Shown here one piece after another: positions 16,383-25,499 of a DNA stretch of 64,000 nt. A program made the translations under genes and the position numbers. Under the pieces are notes generated by a model that saw nothing but the letters and a program-made list of their open reading frames with translations, ran no database searches and had not been told where the DNA came from. Numbering within the stretch: the stretch's first letter is position 1; every line of letters begins with the position of its first letter. This DNA comes from Phycisphaerae bacterium (lineage in GTDB: Bacteria > Planctomycetota > Phycisphaerae > UBA1845 > Fen-1342): positions 61,376-125,375 of the forward strand of contig JANQFV010000051.1 of the NCBI GenBank assembly GCA_028277645.1, written 5' to 3'.

Positions 16383-17924
16383 CTATCTCCAGCGGCGCAG
16401 CCGCAAACCTCCAACACCCGCAAACGTCAACACCAACCACCCGGCCGAACCCGCGGCACAGCTCCCGGCGGGGGCGCCGCAGTTGGGCACCGTGTGCATC
16501 GTCTCGACGAACGCGGACGGATCTAACGAGTTCGGATCCGGTTCATCGCCCGGCGCGTCCAGGCTCGCATCGGAAGCGGCGCTATCAACGGACGCACACG
16601 CATCGCCTACGCCGTCGTCATCCGCATCGGCTTGATCGGCGTTGGCGGCATTCGGACAGTTGTCACACACATCCGGCACGCCGTCACCGTCGACGTCGGC
16701 GTCACACTCGTCGGGCACACCGTTTCCGTCACAGTCTTCGACGGCGCCGCCGGCCAACTCGTCCGCATCGGGAATCCCGTTGTCGTTGCAGTCATCAATG
16801 GCACACCCATTCGGTGCGATCAGCGCGCCGGATGGCGTATCCGGACAGTCGTCTACGCAATCCAATACGCCGTCGCCATCCGTATCCATGTCGGCGACGC
16901 CGCAGCCGCATGCGCCCGGTAAGACCTTGTCGGCGTCGTCGGGACATTCCTCGCACGCATCACTGACACCGTCTCCGTCGGCATCCGGATCGCAAACATC
17001 GGGCACGCCGTTGCCATCGCAATCGACGGCTGTGCCGTCGCTCATCTCACGGTCATCGGGAATGCCGTTTTCGTCACAGTCGGTTTCGACCTCCCACACG
17101 ACCCACCGCGCGGTTCCGAAGCCATCTGACTCGCAAATAAACTCCGCGCTGCCGTTGGTGTCATCGTTATCGTCACCGGCCGCGAAACGAATCTCCCGCG
17201 GGTCATCCCAGTTGCTGTCGTTGAACGTGAGCGAGGCGCCGGCTTCGATCGCCAAATCCTCGTCCGCATCTTCGTCGTCCTCATCCACCTCGGTGACGAT
17301 CTCAATCTCCCCGCCCGGCGGACCACTAAGCCGGATCGTCAGCGTCGCCGTGCCGTCCTCGGCCACGTAGAGGGTGTCCGTCTCGGCGATGATGGCCTCG
17401 GTCGGTTTGGCGGTCACGATGCCTCGCACGTCGATGCCGAACAACTCAACCTCGACCGGAACACCCGGGAGAATCTCCACCGTGACCGTGTCGAGCAGCA
17501 CGTCCGTGAGGCTAACGTGTACCCACCCGTCCGTGTCCACTCGAATCGTGATGTGCGCCCCGAAACCGGCCGGCTCCGGTGGCTCCGGATACTCGAACTG
17601 ATCGTCAAACAGTGTGATCGGCAGCGGTCCACTCTCGGCCACGCTGTTCGTGAGTAAGTCGTCCGGCATCTCGTCCTCGACGTGGGCCCATGACTCCGGC
17701 ACCTCGAGGATCTTCGCGCGGACCTCCGTCATCTCATAGCGCAGCGCATACGCCGTCCAGTCCGTCGGCAACGGCGTCGGCGAGGTCCAGGACGCATCCG
17801 CGCCGAGGGTCCTGACGTAGAACGGCCATTCCAGCGGCTCGTCGGCAAGACTGACAACCGCGAGACTGAGAGCGCTTGCGATGCAAAGAATGCGCAGAGC
17901 GCAGGCGTAAAGCTGTCGTGCCAT
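16383..17924 (-). CDS. Secreted protein: new N-terminal domain, calcium repeats and Cys-containing C-terminal anchor
   Basis: A 513-residue exported protein started at 17924 (GGAG about 6 nt upstream). After the signal peptide (ending LADEPL) comes the same domain as in the following gene. Then come a short beta domain with acidic linker and about seven thrombospondin type-3-like Ca-binding repeats (DCDGNGVPDVCDPDADGDG and similar). The tail NCGAPAGSC - hydrophobic helix - RLRRWR has the layout of a C-terminal sorting signal. It is likely a calcium-stiffened cell-surface protein. It lies 66 nt upstream of its smaller paralogue. Confidence 0.75.
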   Translation of the reverse strand: MARQLYACALRILCIASALSLAVVSLADEPLEWPFYVRTLGADASWTSPTPLPTDWTAYALRYEMTEVRAKILEVPESWAHVEDEMPDDLLTNSVAESGPLPITLFDDQFEYPEPPEPAGFGAHITIRVDTDGWVHVSLTDVLLDTVTVEILPGVPVEVELFGIDVRGIVTAKPTEAIIAETDTLYVAEDGTATLTIRLSGPPGGEIEIVTEVDEDDEDADEDLAIEAGASLTFNDSNWDDPREIRFAAGDDNDDTNGSAEFICESDGFGTARWVVWEVETDCDENGIPDDREMSDGTAVDCDGNGVPDVCDPDADGDGVSDACEECPDDADKVLPGACGCGVADMDTDGDGVLDCVDDCPDTPSGALIAPNGCAIDDCNDNGIPDADELAGGAVEDCDGNGVPDECDADVDGDGVPDVCDNCPNAANADQADADDDGVGDACASVDSAASDASLDAPGDEPDPNSLDPSAFVETMHTVPNCGAPAGSCAAGSAGWLVLTFAGVGGLRLRRWR

Positions 17925-18031
17925 CAAAACTCCAGATCCAGGGTTAACATAGACCATAATAGGCCCCACCGCCCCCGGAATAAAGCCGCAAGTGACTGGA
18001 ACGGGGCGCAGGGCACCCCACGCTACGGCGT

Positions 18032-19372
18032 TTACCCTTGATCCCCCGCTCCCTCGATCCCTCGATCCCGGCCGACTACGCCCCGCAACACCTCAAAGAA
18101 ACGCGGAAAACTCTTCGATACACACGTCGCATCACGAATCAGAATCTCCGTGCCCTGCAGCCCTGCCAGCGAAAAGCTCATCGCCATGCGATGATCGTCG
18201 TAAGTGCTGATCTCCGCACTGCGTAATGCCGCCGGCGGATGGACGGTGATCGCGTCGTCAGTCGTCTCTACCCGCGCGCCGACCCGCGTCAATTCCGTCG
18301 CCACCGCCGCGATGCGATCCGTCTCCTTGACCCTCAGGTTGGCGACGTTGCGGATCGTCGTCGGCCCGGCTGCGAACAAGGCGGTAATCGCCAATGTCTG
18401 CGCAGTATCCGGCATGGCGTTGAGATCAACGTCGATTCCGGCAAGCCCGCCAGCGGCCGGTCCTCGCACCGTTAGCGTGTCGTCGGTCGCGCTGCTCGTA
18501 CATCCCATCCGCTCCAGCACGTCGACAAAATGCACGTCACCTTGTCGACTGTTCTTCGACAAACCCGTGACCGTGATCTCGCCCCCGGTGATCGCTGCCG
18601 CCGCCCACAGGTACGTCGCCGCACTCGCATCCGGCTCAACCGCAAACGTCCCGGACCGATAGCGCTGCGTGGCGGGGACAATGAACCGGTTGCCATCCGT
18701 CTCAACCAACTCGACGCCCAGCTCGCGCATGACGTCGATCGTCATGTCCACGTACGGACGGCTCGGCAACTCACCCTCCACCGCGATCATCACGTCCCGC
18801 CGGGCGTAGGGCGCCACCATCAGCAACGCACTGAGGTACTGGCTCGACGGCGGCTCACGGAAATGCACCTCGCCACCGTCCAGCCCACCCGCCATCACCG
18901 TCAGCGGTGGGCAACCCTCATTCAGGTCGTACCCGATGCGCGCACCGACCGTGCGCAGCGCATCTACCAGCGGCCCAATCGGACGCTGCCGCATGCGCTC
19001 GGACCCATCCAGGCGATACTGCCCCCAACCTAGGCACGCCAACGCCGTGAGAAATCGCATGGCCGTGCCGGCATGGCCAATGTCAATCTCTGCCTCACCC
19101 TCCGTCAGATTGCCGTTGCGTCCGCGAACGGTGATCTCACCTGCATCGGTATCTATGGTGGTCGAGATGCCCAGTGCATCGAGCCCGCTCGCCATCGCCA
19201 GAACGTCATCAGAAACCGAGGCCCCCTGCAGGACGCTCGCCCCGTCGGCCAGCGCAGCGCACGTGAGGTAGCGGTTGGTCAGGCTCTTCGAACCCGGGAG
19301 TTGCACGCGCCCGCCAACGGGCCCCCGGCCACAAACGCGCACGTTCTCGCCGCACCACTCAACGCTGCTCAT
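18032..19372 (-). CDS. aroA: 5-enolpyruvylshikimate-3-phosphate synthase
   Basis: A 446-residue EPSP synthase with the LPGSKSLTNRYL phosphoenolpyruvate-site motif at about residue 24, GHAGTAMRFLTALA, DGSERMRQRPIGPLVDAL, SSQYLSALLM and the C-terminal NLRVKETDRIAAVATEL and YDDHRMAMSFSLAGL motifs. It catalyses the sixth step of the shikimate pathway in the cytoplasm. GHAGTAMRFLTA has the Gly-x-Ala pattern of standard EPSP synthases. It lies 19 nt downstream of the XRE/S24-like regulator gene and is probably co-transcribed with it. Confidence 0.97.
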   Translation of the reverse strand: MSSVEWCGENVRVCGRGPVGGRVQLPGSKSLTNRYLTCAALADGASVLQGASVSDDVLAMASGLDALGISTTIDTDAGEITVRGRNGNLTEGEAEIDIGHAGTAMRFLTALACLGWGQYRLDGSERMRQRPIGPLVDALRTVGARIGYDLNEGCPPLTVMAGGLDGGEVHFREPPSSQYLSALLMVAPYARRDVMIAVEGELPSRPYVDMTIDVMRELGVELVETDGNRFIVPATQRYRSGTFAVEPDASAATYLWAAAAITGGEITVTGLSKNSRQGDVHFVDVLERMGCTSSATDDTLTVRGPAAGGLAGIDVDLNAMPDTAQTLAITALFAAGPTTIRNVANLRVKETDRIAAVATELTRVGARVETTDDAITVHPPAALRSAEISTYDDHRMAMSFSLAGLQGTEILIRDATCVSKSFPRFFEVLRGVVGRDRGIEGAGDQG

Positions 19373-19391
19373 GCGCGGTCACCTTTCGCCC

Positions 19392-20321
19392 TCACGCCGC
19401 CGGCGCCAACCGGAACAGAATCTCCAGGGACCAGAGCACGTCGTCCGGCTGGAACCGCTCGACCTCGCCATCGTTCACGCGCCCGAGGTGAATCGTATCA
19501 TCCTCGTGCCCCAGCCAGATCCGGCATCGGGCCGACGACGACGCACGCACGTACACCAGCGCCGGACAACCCACGCGCGCCACTCCCCCGGTGTACGCGA
19601 GCGCGATGTCATTGCGTTCAAACATCGGCGCCATGGCTTTGTCCGGCACGCGTACACCGAAGAGCCCCGGAAACGTCTGGGGCAACTCTTTGCTCCGCAG
19701 ACCTTCGCACATCTGCCCGTCCGGGTCACGCGTCGTCACCAGCTTTACGCTGCGATAACCCTGCTCCGCATAGGTCATCGCCGGCTCGCAAAGCATCAGA
19801 CGCGCTTCGGACACGACCTCCGCATCAGGCCGCGCGACAAGCGGCCATCCGCTACCCCCCCCAGGGTTCGGCAGGTCGACTGGCAGCGCCGCTTGCGCCA
19901 GCACGGGCACGAGATCGGTAAAATTGACGTCCCCCTTGGGTAATCTGCGGGGCGTCCCGGCATCCACCGGCTCGTGCGTGAGCAGATCCAGAAACGCCTC
20001 GAGCGGCCCGGCCAGCGCCGGCCGATCCTCGAGCACACGTGCGATCTGCCCGAGCAATTGCTGGTGACGCCCGCGCGCGCCCGCGATCACGACGGTTCCG
20101 CGCGCGGCGACGCCCGTCAGCAGCCATTGAAGGTCCTCCCCAGTCACCTCGCAGATGCGCACCAGCACTTCGCCCGGCGGGATCGTGCCGCGCTCGAAGC
20201 GCTGGTACTCGTCGTTCGTTAGCCCCAGCGCCTCGGCGAATCGCGCTTTGCCACGGGCACCGAAGTGTCGGCGACGCAACTCGCGAATTCGCTCGGCCAG
20301 AGCACGTTTGGGTGAAATCAC
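19392..20321 (-). CDS. XRE-type regulator with a catalytically dead S24/LexA-like C-terminal domain
   Basis: A 309-residue protein with a GTG start. Residues 1-70 hold a helix-turn-helix (FAEALGLTNDEYQRFERGTIPP). Residues about 205-300 look like the S24 peptidase fold of LexA/CI-type repressors, but the normal GDSM nucleophile box reads PDKAM (226-230), with Ala229 where the catalytic Ser should be. It is probably a DNA-binding sensor that cannot self-cleave. The middle (75-200) is an unassigned linker. It sits immediately upstream of aroA. The target genes are unknown. Confidence 0.7.
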   Translation of the reverse strand: MISPKRALAERIRELRRRHFGARGKARFAEALGLTNDEYQRFERGTIPPGEVLVRICEVTGEDLQWLLTGVAARGTVVIAGARGRHQQLLGQIARVLEDRPALAGPLEAFLDLLTHEPVDAGTPRRLPKGDVNFTDLVPVLAQAALPVDLPNPGGGSGWPLVARPDAEVVSEARLMLCEPAMTYAEQGYRSVKLVTTRDPDGQMCEGLRSKELPQTFPGLFGVRVPDKAMAPMFERNDIALAYTGGVARVGCPALVYVRASSSARCRIWLGHEDDTIHLGRVNDGEVERFQPDDVLWSLEILFRLAPAA

Positions 20322-20398
20322 GGGACGCTCCGGACGCGGGTGACAGTACCGGACTCAGAGTTTACGGCAAACGAATCGGCGAAGCACGCCGCCCCCAC

Positions 20399-21076
20399 TC
20401 AGCCACCGGATAGCGGAACGAATTCGACCGTCAGTAAGTCGTCGGTGAATTCGATGCGCTGCACGCGATAACGCGGCCGGCCATTCGGCCAGTGCCAGTC
20501 GTTTCCGACGGTGAGCAACGCCCCCGCGGACGGCTCCAGCAGCTCGTCCGCGGGCGGCAGTGCATCGCGAATCTGGTCGTGTGCCCGGCCTGGTGCCGGC
20601 AGCGCTCCCAGGTGCAACGCATCACAGAAAATGTCGATCTTGTCAGCCTCAACCGCACAGCTCAGCGTCAGCGTCACCACGCTGCGCAACGCACCGCGCT
20701 CCGCCAGCGCCGCAATCCGCACCTTGCCCGGCTGAAAGTCCACCATCGGATCGCGCATTGTGCCCAGATCGAACACCCAGTCCGGCCACATCTCCTCGCG
20801 GGCAGCGATCCAGCGATTGACCTGATCCTCGGATATCTCGAACGTTATCGACCGGTCGCGATTGAGTGCCGCGCTGATGTCGTTCTCGAGCCCCACCAGT
20901 GCCGCTTTATCCTCCCGCAGCATCCCGTAGTCGATCGCCGACGGCTGATACCAGGAAGGCCGGCAAGTCACGAGCAGGAACACAATTGCGACGCAGATGG
21001 TTGTTGTGGTCGCGAGGCTGGCCAACACCCACCACCATCGTCGTCGCCGGCGTGGCTTGTCCGCGGCTGACGCCAT
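20399..21076 (-). CDS. Membrane-anchored protein of unknown function
   Basis: A 225-residue protein with an Arg-rich N-terminus (KPRRRRRWWW), one transmembrane helix at about residues 17-38 and an exported domain. The domain contains FEISEDQVNRWIAAREEMWPDW, then a FQPGKVRIAALAERGALRSVVTLTLS beta-rich part, a layout reminiscent of lipid-binding-like YpmS-type proteins; this is only a resemblance. It follows the FHA gene by 39 nt and is likely in its operon. Confidence 0.65.
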   Translation of the reverse strand: MASAADKPRRRRRWWWVLASLATTTTICVAIVFLLVTCRPSWYQPSAIDYGMLREDKAALVGLENDISAALNRDRSITFEISEDQVNRWIAAREEMWPDWVFDLGTMRDPMVDFQPGKVRIAALAERGALRSVVTLTLSCAVEADKIDIFCDALHLGALPAPGRAHDQIRDALPPADELLEPSAGALLTVGNDWHWPNGRPRYRVQRIEFTDDLLTVEFVPLSGG

Positions 21077-21115
21077 CGCGAATCCCGGCGGGCGGCACAG
21101 CGAGGGTGCTGAGCC

Positions 21116-21577
21116 CTAGGGCAGGTCGTCTTCGTCGTCGAGCTCTTCCAGTGCCGAGATCGGATCGTCGAGATCGAAATCCTGCTCGGAGAGCTCGAAC
21201 GTCTCTTCGTCGTCTTCTTCGCTCAGCAGGTCATCTTCCGTCAGGAGCGTGGGTGATTCAGCGTCCTCCGGCTTGATCTGGGCCGGCTCGCCGTTGATCT
21301 GCACGACGAACGTCACCGGCCCGACGCGCAGGCGATCACCGGGCTCGAGCTCCGACTCGTCCACGCGTTTGTCGTTGACGTACGTGCCGTTCGAGCTGCC
21401 CAGATCTGAGACGGCCAGTTCTTCGCCGTCGATCAGCAGCGTGCAGTGTTCCCGCGAGACATCCTTGGTCGGTATACGGAGCCCGCAGTCCGGTCGCCGG
21501 CCCACAATTGTCTTGGGTCCGCTGACCGGGAACTCGCGCCGCTCCCCCTTCCTGAACATGACCAGAACCACCTGCAT
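21116..21577 (-). CDS. FHA-domain phosphopeptide-binding protein
   Basis: A 153-residue protein that is almost entirely one FHA domain (residues 1-95) with all recognition residues: IVGRRPDCGLRIP, VSREHC and LGSSNGTYVNDKRV. The last 50 residues are an acidic, probably disordered tail (LLSEEDDEETFELSEQD). FHA domains bind phosphothreonine peptides, so it may read out a Ser/Thr kinase, such as the one at 58 kb. It is followed by a membrane protein gene in the same direction. Confidence 0.9.
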   Translation of the reverse strand: MQVVLVMFRKGERREFPVSGPKTIVGRRPDCGLRIPTKDVSREHCTLLIDGEELAVSDLGSSNGTYVNDKRVDESELEPGDRLRVGPVTFVVQINGEPAQIKPEDAESPTLLTEDDLLSEEDDEETFELSEQDFDLDDPISALEELDDEDDLP

Positions 21578-21714
21578 TTTCGCCGTCCCTAACCAGCCCC
21601 CGCGTTCCGGACCCTCTGAGCGACGGAAACCCGGGCGTACGCCTCTCCCGCTGGCGATCCGGGTAAAATCCTACGTGACATCCGTGTCCCTCATGCTATG
21701 CGAAAGCCCCGGCC

Positions 21715-22857
21715 ATGACAACGCCCGAGCCCTGCCACGCACTGTATGTCCACGTGCCGTTCTGTCGGCGGATCTGCGGCTATTGCGACTTCTACCGCCA
21801 GGTGCTCAACCCCGATCTCACGCGAGCCTACACGGACGCCGTCATCCAGGAACTGGACGGCTACCTGCAATTCCATAGCTGCGAATTTGACACCGTGTAT
21901 CTGGGCGGCGGCACGCCGACCGTTCTCCCGCCTGCCGATCTCGAACGTCTTCTGCAGCGCATCAGCGCCGCCCCGCTCGCGCGAGACTCCCTCGAGTTCA
22001 CGGTCGAGGCGAACCCGGCCACGGTTACTGACGTGGTCGCCGACATCCTCGCTGGCGCCAGCGTGAATCGAATCTCACTCGGTGCCCAGTCCTTCGACGC
22101 TGCCGAGCTCCGCGTGCTCGATCGCCAGCATGAGCCAGAGCACGTCGAGCAGACCATCACCACCCTTCGGGCCGTCGGCATCACCAATATCAGCCTCGAC
22201 CTGATCTTCGGCATCCCCGGGCAATCGCTCGTATCATTGCGGCGTAGCCTCGACGCAACACTCGCACTCCGTCCGCAGCATGTGTCCTGCTACGGACTGA
22301 TGTACGAACCGGGCACACCGCTGCACGCCGCACGCGAATCCGGCGCGGCCACGGAAGTTGACGAAGAGCTGGAAGCCGAGATGTACGAGCTGGTGCGCAG
22401 CACGCTCGCAACCGCCGGACTGCCGCAGTACGAAATCAGCAACTATGCCCGCCAGGGCTACGAGGCCCGCCACAACCTGCACTACTGGCGGAATGAGCCC
22501 TACGTCGGCGTGGGGCCGGCGGCCGCGGGCTACCTCGACGGCGTCCGATACAAGAACGTAGCCGACACGCGCACCTACATCGAAGCAGTGCGGGCCGGCC
22601 GGCCACCCCGTGACGAAGAAGAGACGCTTGAACACGCGGAGCGAATGCGTGAGACCGCTATGCTCGCGCTGCGCTTGACCGCCGGCGTCAATCGGCGTGA
22701 GTTCGAAGAACGCTTCGCCGTCGATCCCGCGGAGCACTTCCACATGGAGATCGAACGGCACGTGTCGGCCGGCCTACTGGAAGTCACGCCAGCGGCGATC
22801 CGGCTGACACCCGCAGGCTTCCTGCTGGCCGACCGCGTGATGCGCGATTTCGTATGA
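21715..22857 (+). CDS. hemW: HemW-like radical SAM protein (heme chaperone / HemN homologue)
   Basis: A 380-residue radical SAM enzyme with the 4Fe-4S motif CRRICGYC (Cys17, Cys21, Cys24), then LGGGTPTVL, FTVEANPATV, NRISLGAQSFD and DLIFGIPGQ, and a C-terminal HemN-type domain (YEISNYARQGYEARHNLHYW). The short N-terminus, which lacks the extra residues of true coproporphyrinogen oxidase HemN, favours HemW, which delivers heme. It is divergent from the FHA gene with 137 bp between them. Confidence 0.92.
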   Translation: MTTPEPCHALYVHVPFCRRICGYCDFYRQVLNPDLTRAYTDAVIQELDGYLQFHSCEFDTVYLGGGTPTVLPPADLERLLQRISAAPLARDSLEFTVEANPATVTDVVADILAGASVNRISLGAQSFDAAELRVLDRQHEPEHVEQTITTLRAVGITNISLDLIFGIPGQSLVSLRRSLDATLALRPQHVSCYGLMYEPGTPLHAARESGAATEVDEELEAEMYELVRSTLATAGLPQYEISNYARQGYEARHNLHYWRNEPYVGVGPAAAGYLDGVRYKNVADTRTYIEAVRAGRPPRDEEETLEHAERMRETAMLALRLTAGVNRREFEERFAVDPAEHFHMEIERHVSAGLLEVTPAAIRLTPAGFLLADRVMRDFV

Positions 22858-22865
22858 GCCTCGGG

Positions 22866-23216
22866 TTAATCGTCGTCTTCGGGCATGTACCGCAGTTCGT
22901 TGTCCTCACCCATCTCCGAGTACTCGAGCACCGAACCCTCGGGCACGACGACGATGTTGTCCTCACCCACGATCTCGACCTTGTCGACGAACGCGCCGCG
23001 TTCGGCGTAAACGCGATTGTTGTCGCCCATGATCGAGAGCTTGTAGACCTCGGACCCGCTCAGCAGCGTAAGTTGATTGTCTTCGCCCATCAGGCCGATA
23101 TCTCCGACGAACACGCGCTCCACCGTCGTGCCCGAAGCGCGAATCGACGTGTTTGCGCAACCTACAGTCGTGACAATCAGCACAGCGATCAGCAGAACTC
23201 CAAGCAACCTGGCCAT
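22866..23216 (-). CDS. Small DUF3060-like repeat lipoprotein
   Basis: A 116-residue lipoprotein started at 23216, where GAGGAGG lies upstream; lipobox TVGC. The mature part is four to five short repeats of the type V-x-I-x-x-(G)-(E/D)-(D/N)-N spaced by about 20 residues (IGLMGEDNQ, LSIMGDNNR, VEIVGEDNI, SEMGEDNEL). This is the pattern of small parallel beta-helix DUF3060-like proteins. It is convergent with hemW with 8 bp between the stops. Confidence 0.7.
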   Translation of the reverse strand: MARLLGVLLIAVLIVTTVGCANTSIRASGTTVERVFVGDIGLMGEDNQLTLLSGSEVYKLSIMGDNNRVYAERGAFVDKVEIVGEDNIVVVPEGSVLEYSEMGEDNELRYMPEDDD

Positions 23217-23306
23217 GATACGTGCCTCCTCTCTGTTCACCCGAGCCATCTATCGTGCTTGCAGCATACCGCGCGCCGTTGGTTCCGGGCCAGCAATAAC
23301 CCCTAA

Positions 23307-23335
23307 TTGGATCAGCGAGCGACATGTCCTATGAT
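23307..23335 (+). promoter_or_regulatory. Promoter of the sulfatase-fold gene
   Basis: TTGGAT (23307-23312), a 17-nt spacer and TATGAT (23330-23335). Transcription would begin around 23342, making the ATG at 23376 the first good start and excluding in-frame ATGs at 23331-23336. Confidence 0.6.
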
Positions 23336-23375
23336 GCCTGTGAGTCCGTTTGCCACTTGCGGCGAGACACCACAC

Positions 23376-24749
23376 ATGCGTGCGCGAATCATCCTGTTGT
23401 TTGCTCTCTGCACCGCGATCTGCATCGGCGGCTGCCAGCAGAGTGACTCGACCACTGGCGGCACCGACCGTCCCAACGTGCTCCTGATCGTGCTCGACAC
23501 CACGCGCGCCGACAAGCTCGGTTGCTACGGCAGCAACTTGGGCGCCACGCCCAACATCGATCAACTTGCCGAACAGAGTGTCCGCTTCGAGCGTTGCTAC
23601 GCGCATGCGCCCTGGACGCTGCCGTCGTTTGCCTCGCTGTTCACCTCGCTCAACGTGCCCGAGCACGGCGCCGGCGGCCAGCTCGGGCAGTTCCGTCGAC
23701 TCTCTGACGAACGACGCACACTCGCCGAAGTGCTCGGTGACGCTGGGTACGCCACGGCCGCGATCGTCAATGTCGACTTCCTCTCCACCACCTTCGGCGT
23801 CACGCAGGGCTTCGAGCATCTCGACCACAAAGCGTTCCCCAACAACGTCGACGTCCGACGCGCCGACGAGACCACCGACGCCGCTCTTTCATGGCTCGCC
23901 GAGCGGCCGCACAAGCCGTTCTTCCTTTTCGTCCATTACTTCGATCCGCACCTCGTCTACGACCCGCCCGACGAATTCCGCCAACGCTTCGCCGGCCGGC
24001 TCGACCGCAACAATCGGGCGTGGACGTTCGGCACGCGCTCTCAGATTACCGCGTTCCGCCGCGGGCAGACCACGTTCAGCCGCGAGATCATTAAACGGGC
24101 CGAGAAGCTCTACGACGGCGAAATCGCATTCACCGACCAGCAGGTCGGTCGCCTGCTGGAGGGATTGCAGGCGACCGGTCTCGATGAATCCACGCTCGTT
24201 GTCCTGACCGCGGATCACGGTGAGGAATTCGCCGACCACGGCGGCTTCGAACACGGCCACACGCTCTTCGACGAGCTCGTCCGCGTGCCGTTGATCCTGC
24301 GGATGCCGGGCACGCTGGCGCCCGGGGTCGTCGACACGCGCGTCGCCCACGTCGATGTCGCGCCGACCATCTGTGCACTGACGAATGTCCCACCGGCCCC
24401 GGCATTCGTCGGCCGCGATCTCCAATCTGTAATCACCGACCCGGACGCGATCGAGATTCCTATCGTGCTCGAGGGCAATTTCTGGGGCCCGCCGTTCTAT
24501 GGCTGGATCTACGACGGCCACAAGTTCGTCATCGGCCCGCAGGGCAAGCTCCTGTTCAATCTCGACGCCGATCCGGCAGAGCTAAACGAGCTGAGCGCCG
24601 CCCAGCCCAAGCGGCTGGAAGAGATGATGGAAGACCTCAGGCTCGCCCGTCGAGCGATGGACGCCCGCAACACCAGCGCCGCCGGCGAACCCGTCGAACT
24701 CGACCCGGACGAGATCGAACGCCTCCGCTCGCTGGGCTACCTGGAGTAG
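23376..24749 (+). CDS. Sulfatase-superfamily lipoprotein hydrolase with a Thr nucleophile
   Basis: A 457-residue protein with lipobox GGC (Cys20). It has the alkaline-phosphatase/sulfatase fold: NVLLIVLDTTRADKLGCYG (metal Asp41), YAHAPWTLPSFASLFTS and TADHGEEFADHG. The position of the sulfatase formylglycine Cys is Thr81 (TLPSF instead of CxPSR), so it is unlikely to be a formylglycine sulfatase; a phosphatase, phosphodiesterase or phosphotransferase role fits better. It is probably anchored in the periplasm or outer membrane. A G/C palindromic repeat follows the gene. Confidence 0.85.
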   Translation: MRARIILLFALCTAICIGGCQQSDSTTGGTDRPNVLLIVLDTTRADKLGCYGSNLGATPNIDQLAEQSVRFERCYAHAPWTLPSFASLFTSLNVPEHGAGGQLGQFRRLSDERRTLAEVLGDAGYATAAIVNVDFLSTTFGVTQGFEHLDHKAFPNNVDVRRADETTDAALSWLAERPHKPFFLFVHYFDPHLVYDPPDEFRQRFAGRLDRNNRAWTFGTRSQITAFRRGQTTFSREIIKRAEKLYDGEIAFTDQQVGRLLEGLQATGLDESTLVVLTADHGEEFADHGGFEHGHTLFDELVRVPLILRMPGTLAPGVVDTRVAHVDVAPTICALTNVPPAPAFVGRDLQSVITDPDAIEIPIVLEGNFWGPPFYGWIYDGHKFVIGPQGKLLFNLDADPAELNELSAAQPKRLEEMMEDLRLARRAMDARNTSAAGEPVELDPDEIERLRSLGYLE

Positions 24750-24761
24750 CGCCTGCCCCAG

Positions 24762-24803
24762 CCCCCCTCCCTTTCAGGGAGGGGTAGGGGGAGGGTAGAA
24801 GCG
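24762..24803 (+). repeat. Dispersed G/C palindromic repeat copy
   Basis: A CCCCCCTCCCTTTC / AGGGAGGGG hairpin followed by a GGGGGAGGGTAGAAGCG tail. It begins 12 nt after a stop codon. It is the same family as the copies at 1.9 kb and 52.9 kb. Confidence 0.65.
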
Positions 24804-24870
24804 CCCGCGTTTCAGCGGCCTTTGCAGCGCGCACGTCGGCCGCGGGATGATCACCGAACACACACTCTGG

Positions 24871-25479
24871 TCAGTCCACCCGCTCCGGCACCACCCGTCC
24901 CGCCGACAAATCCCCCACACCCGCCACGAATGCCTCTGTCCGCTCCTCAGGCAATTGCACGCGCAGCGTCACCTGCTCGGCGAAATCCTCGCGCTCGACC
25001 TCACACTCAAACGTCGGCAGCAGTCGCCGCACCTGCTCATGCAGGTTGTACGGCACGCGCAGAACATACCCGACGTGGTGTACCTTCTCGATCGTGTCGA
25101 GTTCTGCCAGCACTGCCTGGGCCGCGTGCGTGTACGCCGCCACGAGCCCACCAGTGCCCAGCTTGGTCCCGCCGAAGTAGCGCGTCGTCACCAGAACAAT
25201 GTCGCCGATATCCGCCCCGCGCAACACGGCAAGCGTCGGCGGCCCCGCAGTTCCCGACGGCTCGCCATCGTCGCTCATGCCCTCAGAAACGCTGCCGCCG
25301 TAGCCGACCTTGAACGCATACACATGATGCGTCGCGTCAGGCATCTCCGCACGAATGCTGCGCACAAACTCCTGCGCAGCACGCACGGTGGGCGCGACGT
25401 CGACCGTCGTAATAAAGCGTGAGTTCCCCGCGCGCGTCTCCACGCGCGTGCGACACTTCGGAATGCGATAACGAGCCAT
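24871..25479 (-). CDS. yigZ: YigZ/IMPACT-family protein (UPF0029)
   Basis: A 202-residue protein with the family core DATHHVYAFKVGYGG, SDDGEPSGTAGPP and YFGGTKLGTGGLVAAYTHAAQAVL, then a ferredoxin-like C-terminal domain. The start MARYRIPKC at 25479 is chosen because the family aligns from there; the frame remains open upstream over the transporter gene. The biochemical role is poorly known; the eukaryotic relative IMPACT regulates translation under stress. It begins 20 nt after the transporter stop and is probably co-transcribed. Confidence 0.92.
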   Translation of the reverse strand: MARYRIPKCRTRVETRAGNSRFITTVDVAPTVRAAQEFVRSIRAEMPDATHHVYAFKVGYGGSVSEGMSDDGEPSGTAGPPTLAVLRGADIGDIVLVTTRYFGGTKLGTGGLVAAYTHAAQAVLAELDTIEKVHHVGYVLRVPYNLHEQVRRLLPTFECEVEREDFAEQVTLRVQLPEERTEAFVAGVGDLSAGRVVPERVD

Positions 25480-25499
25480 GCCGAGTCCGGCGTGCAGGC

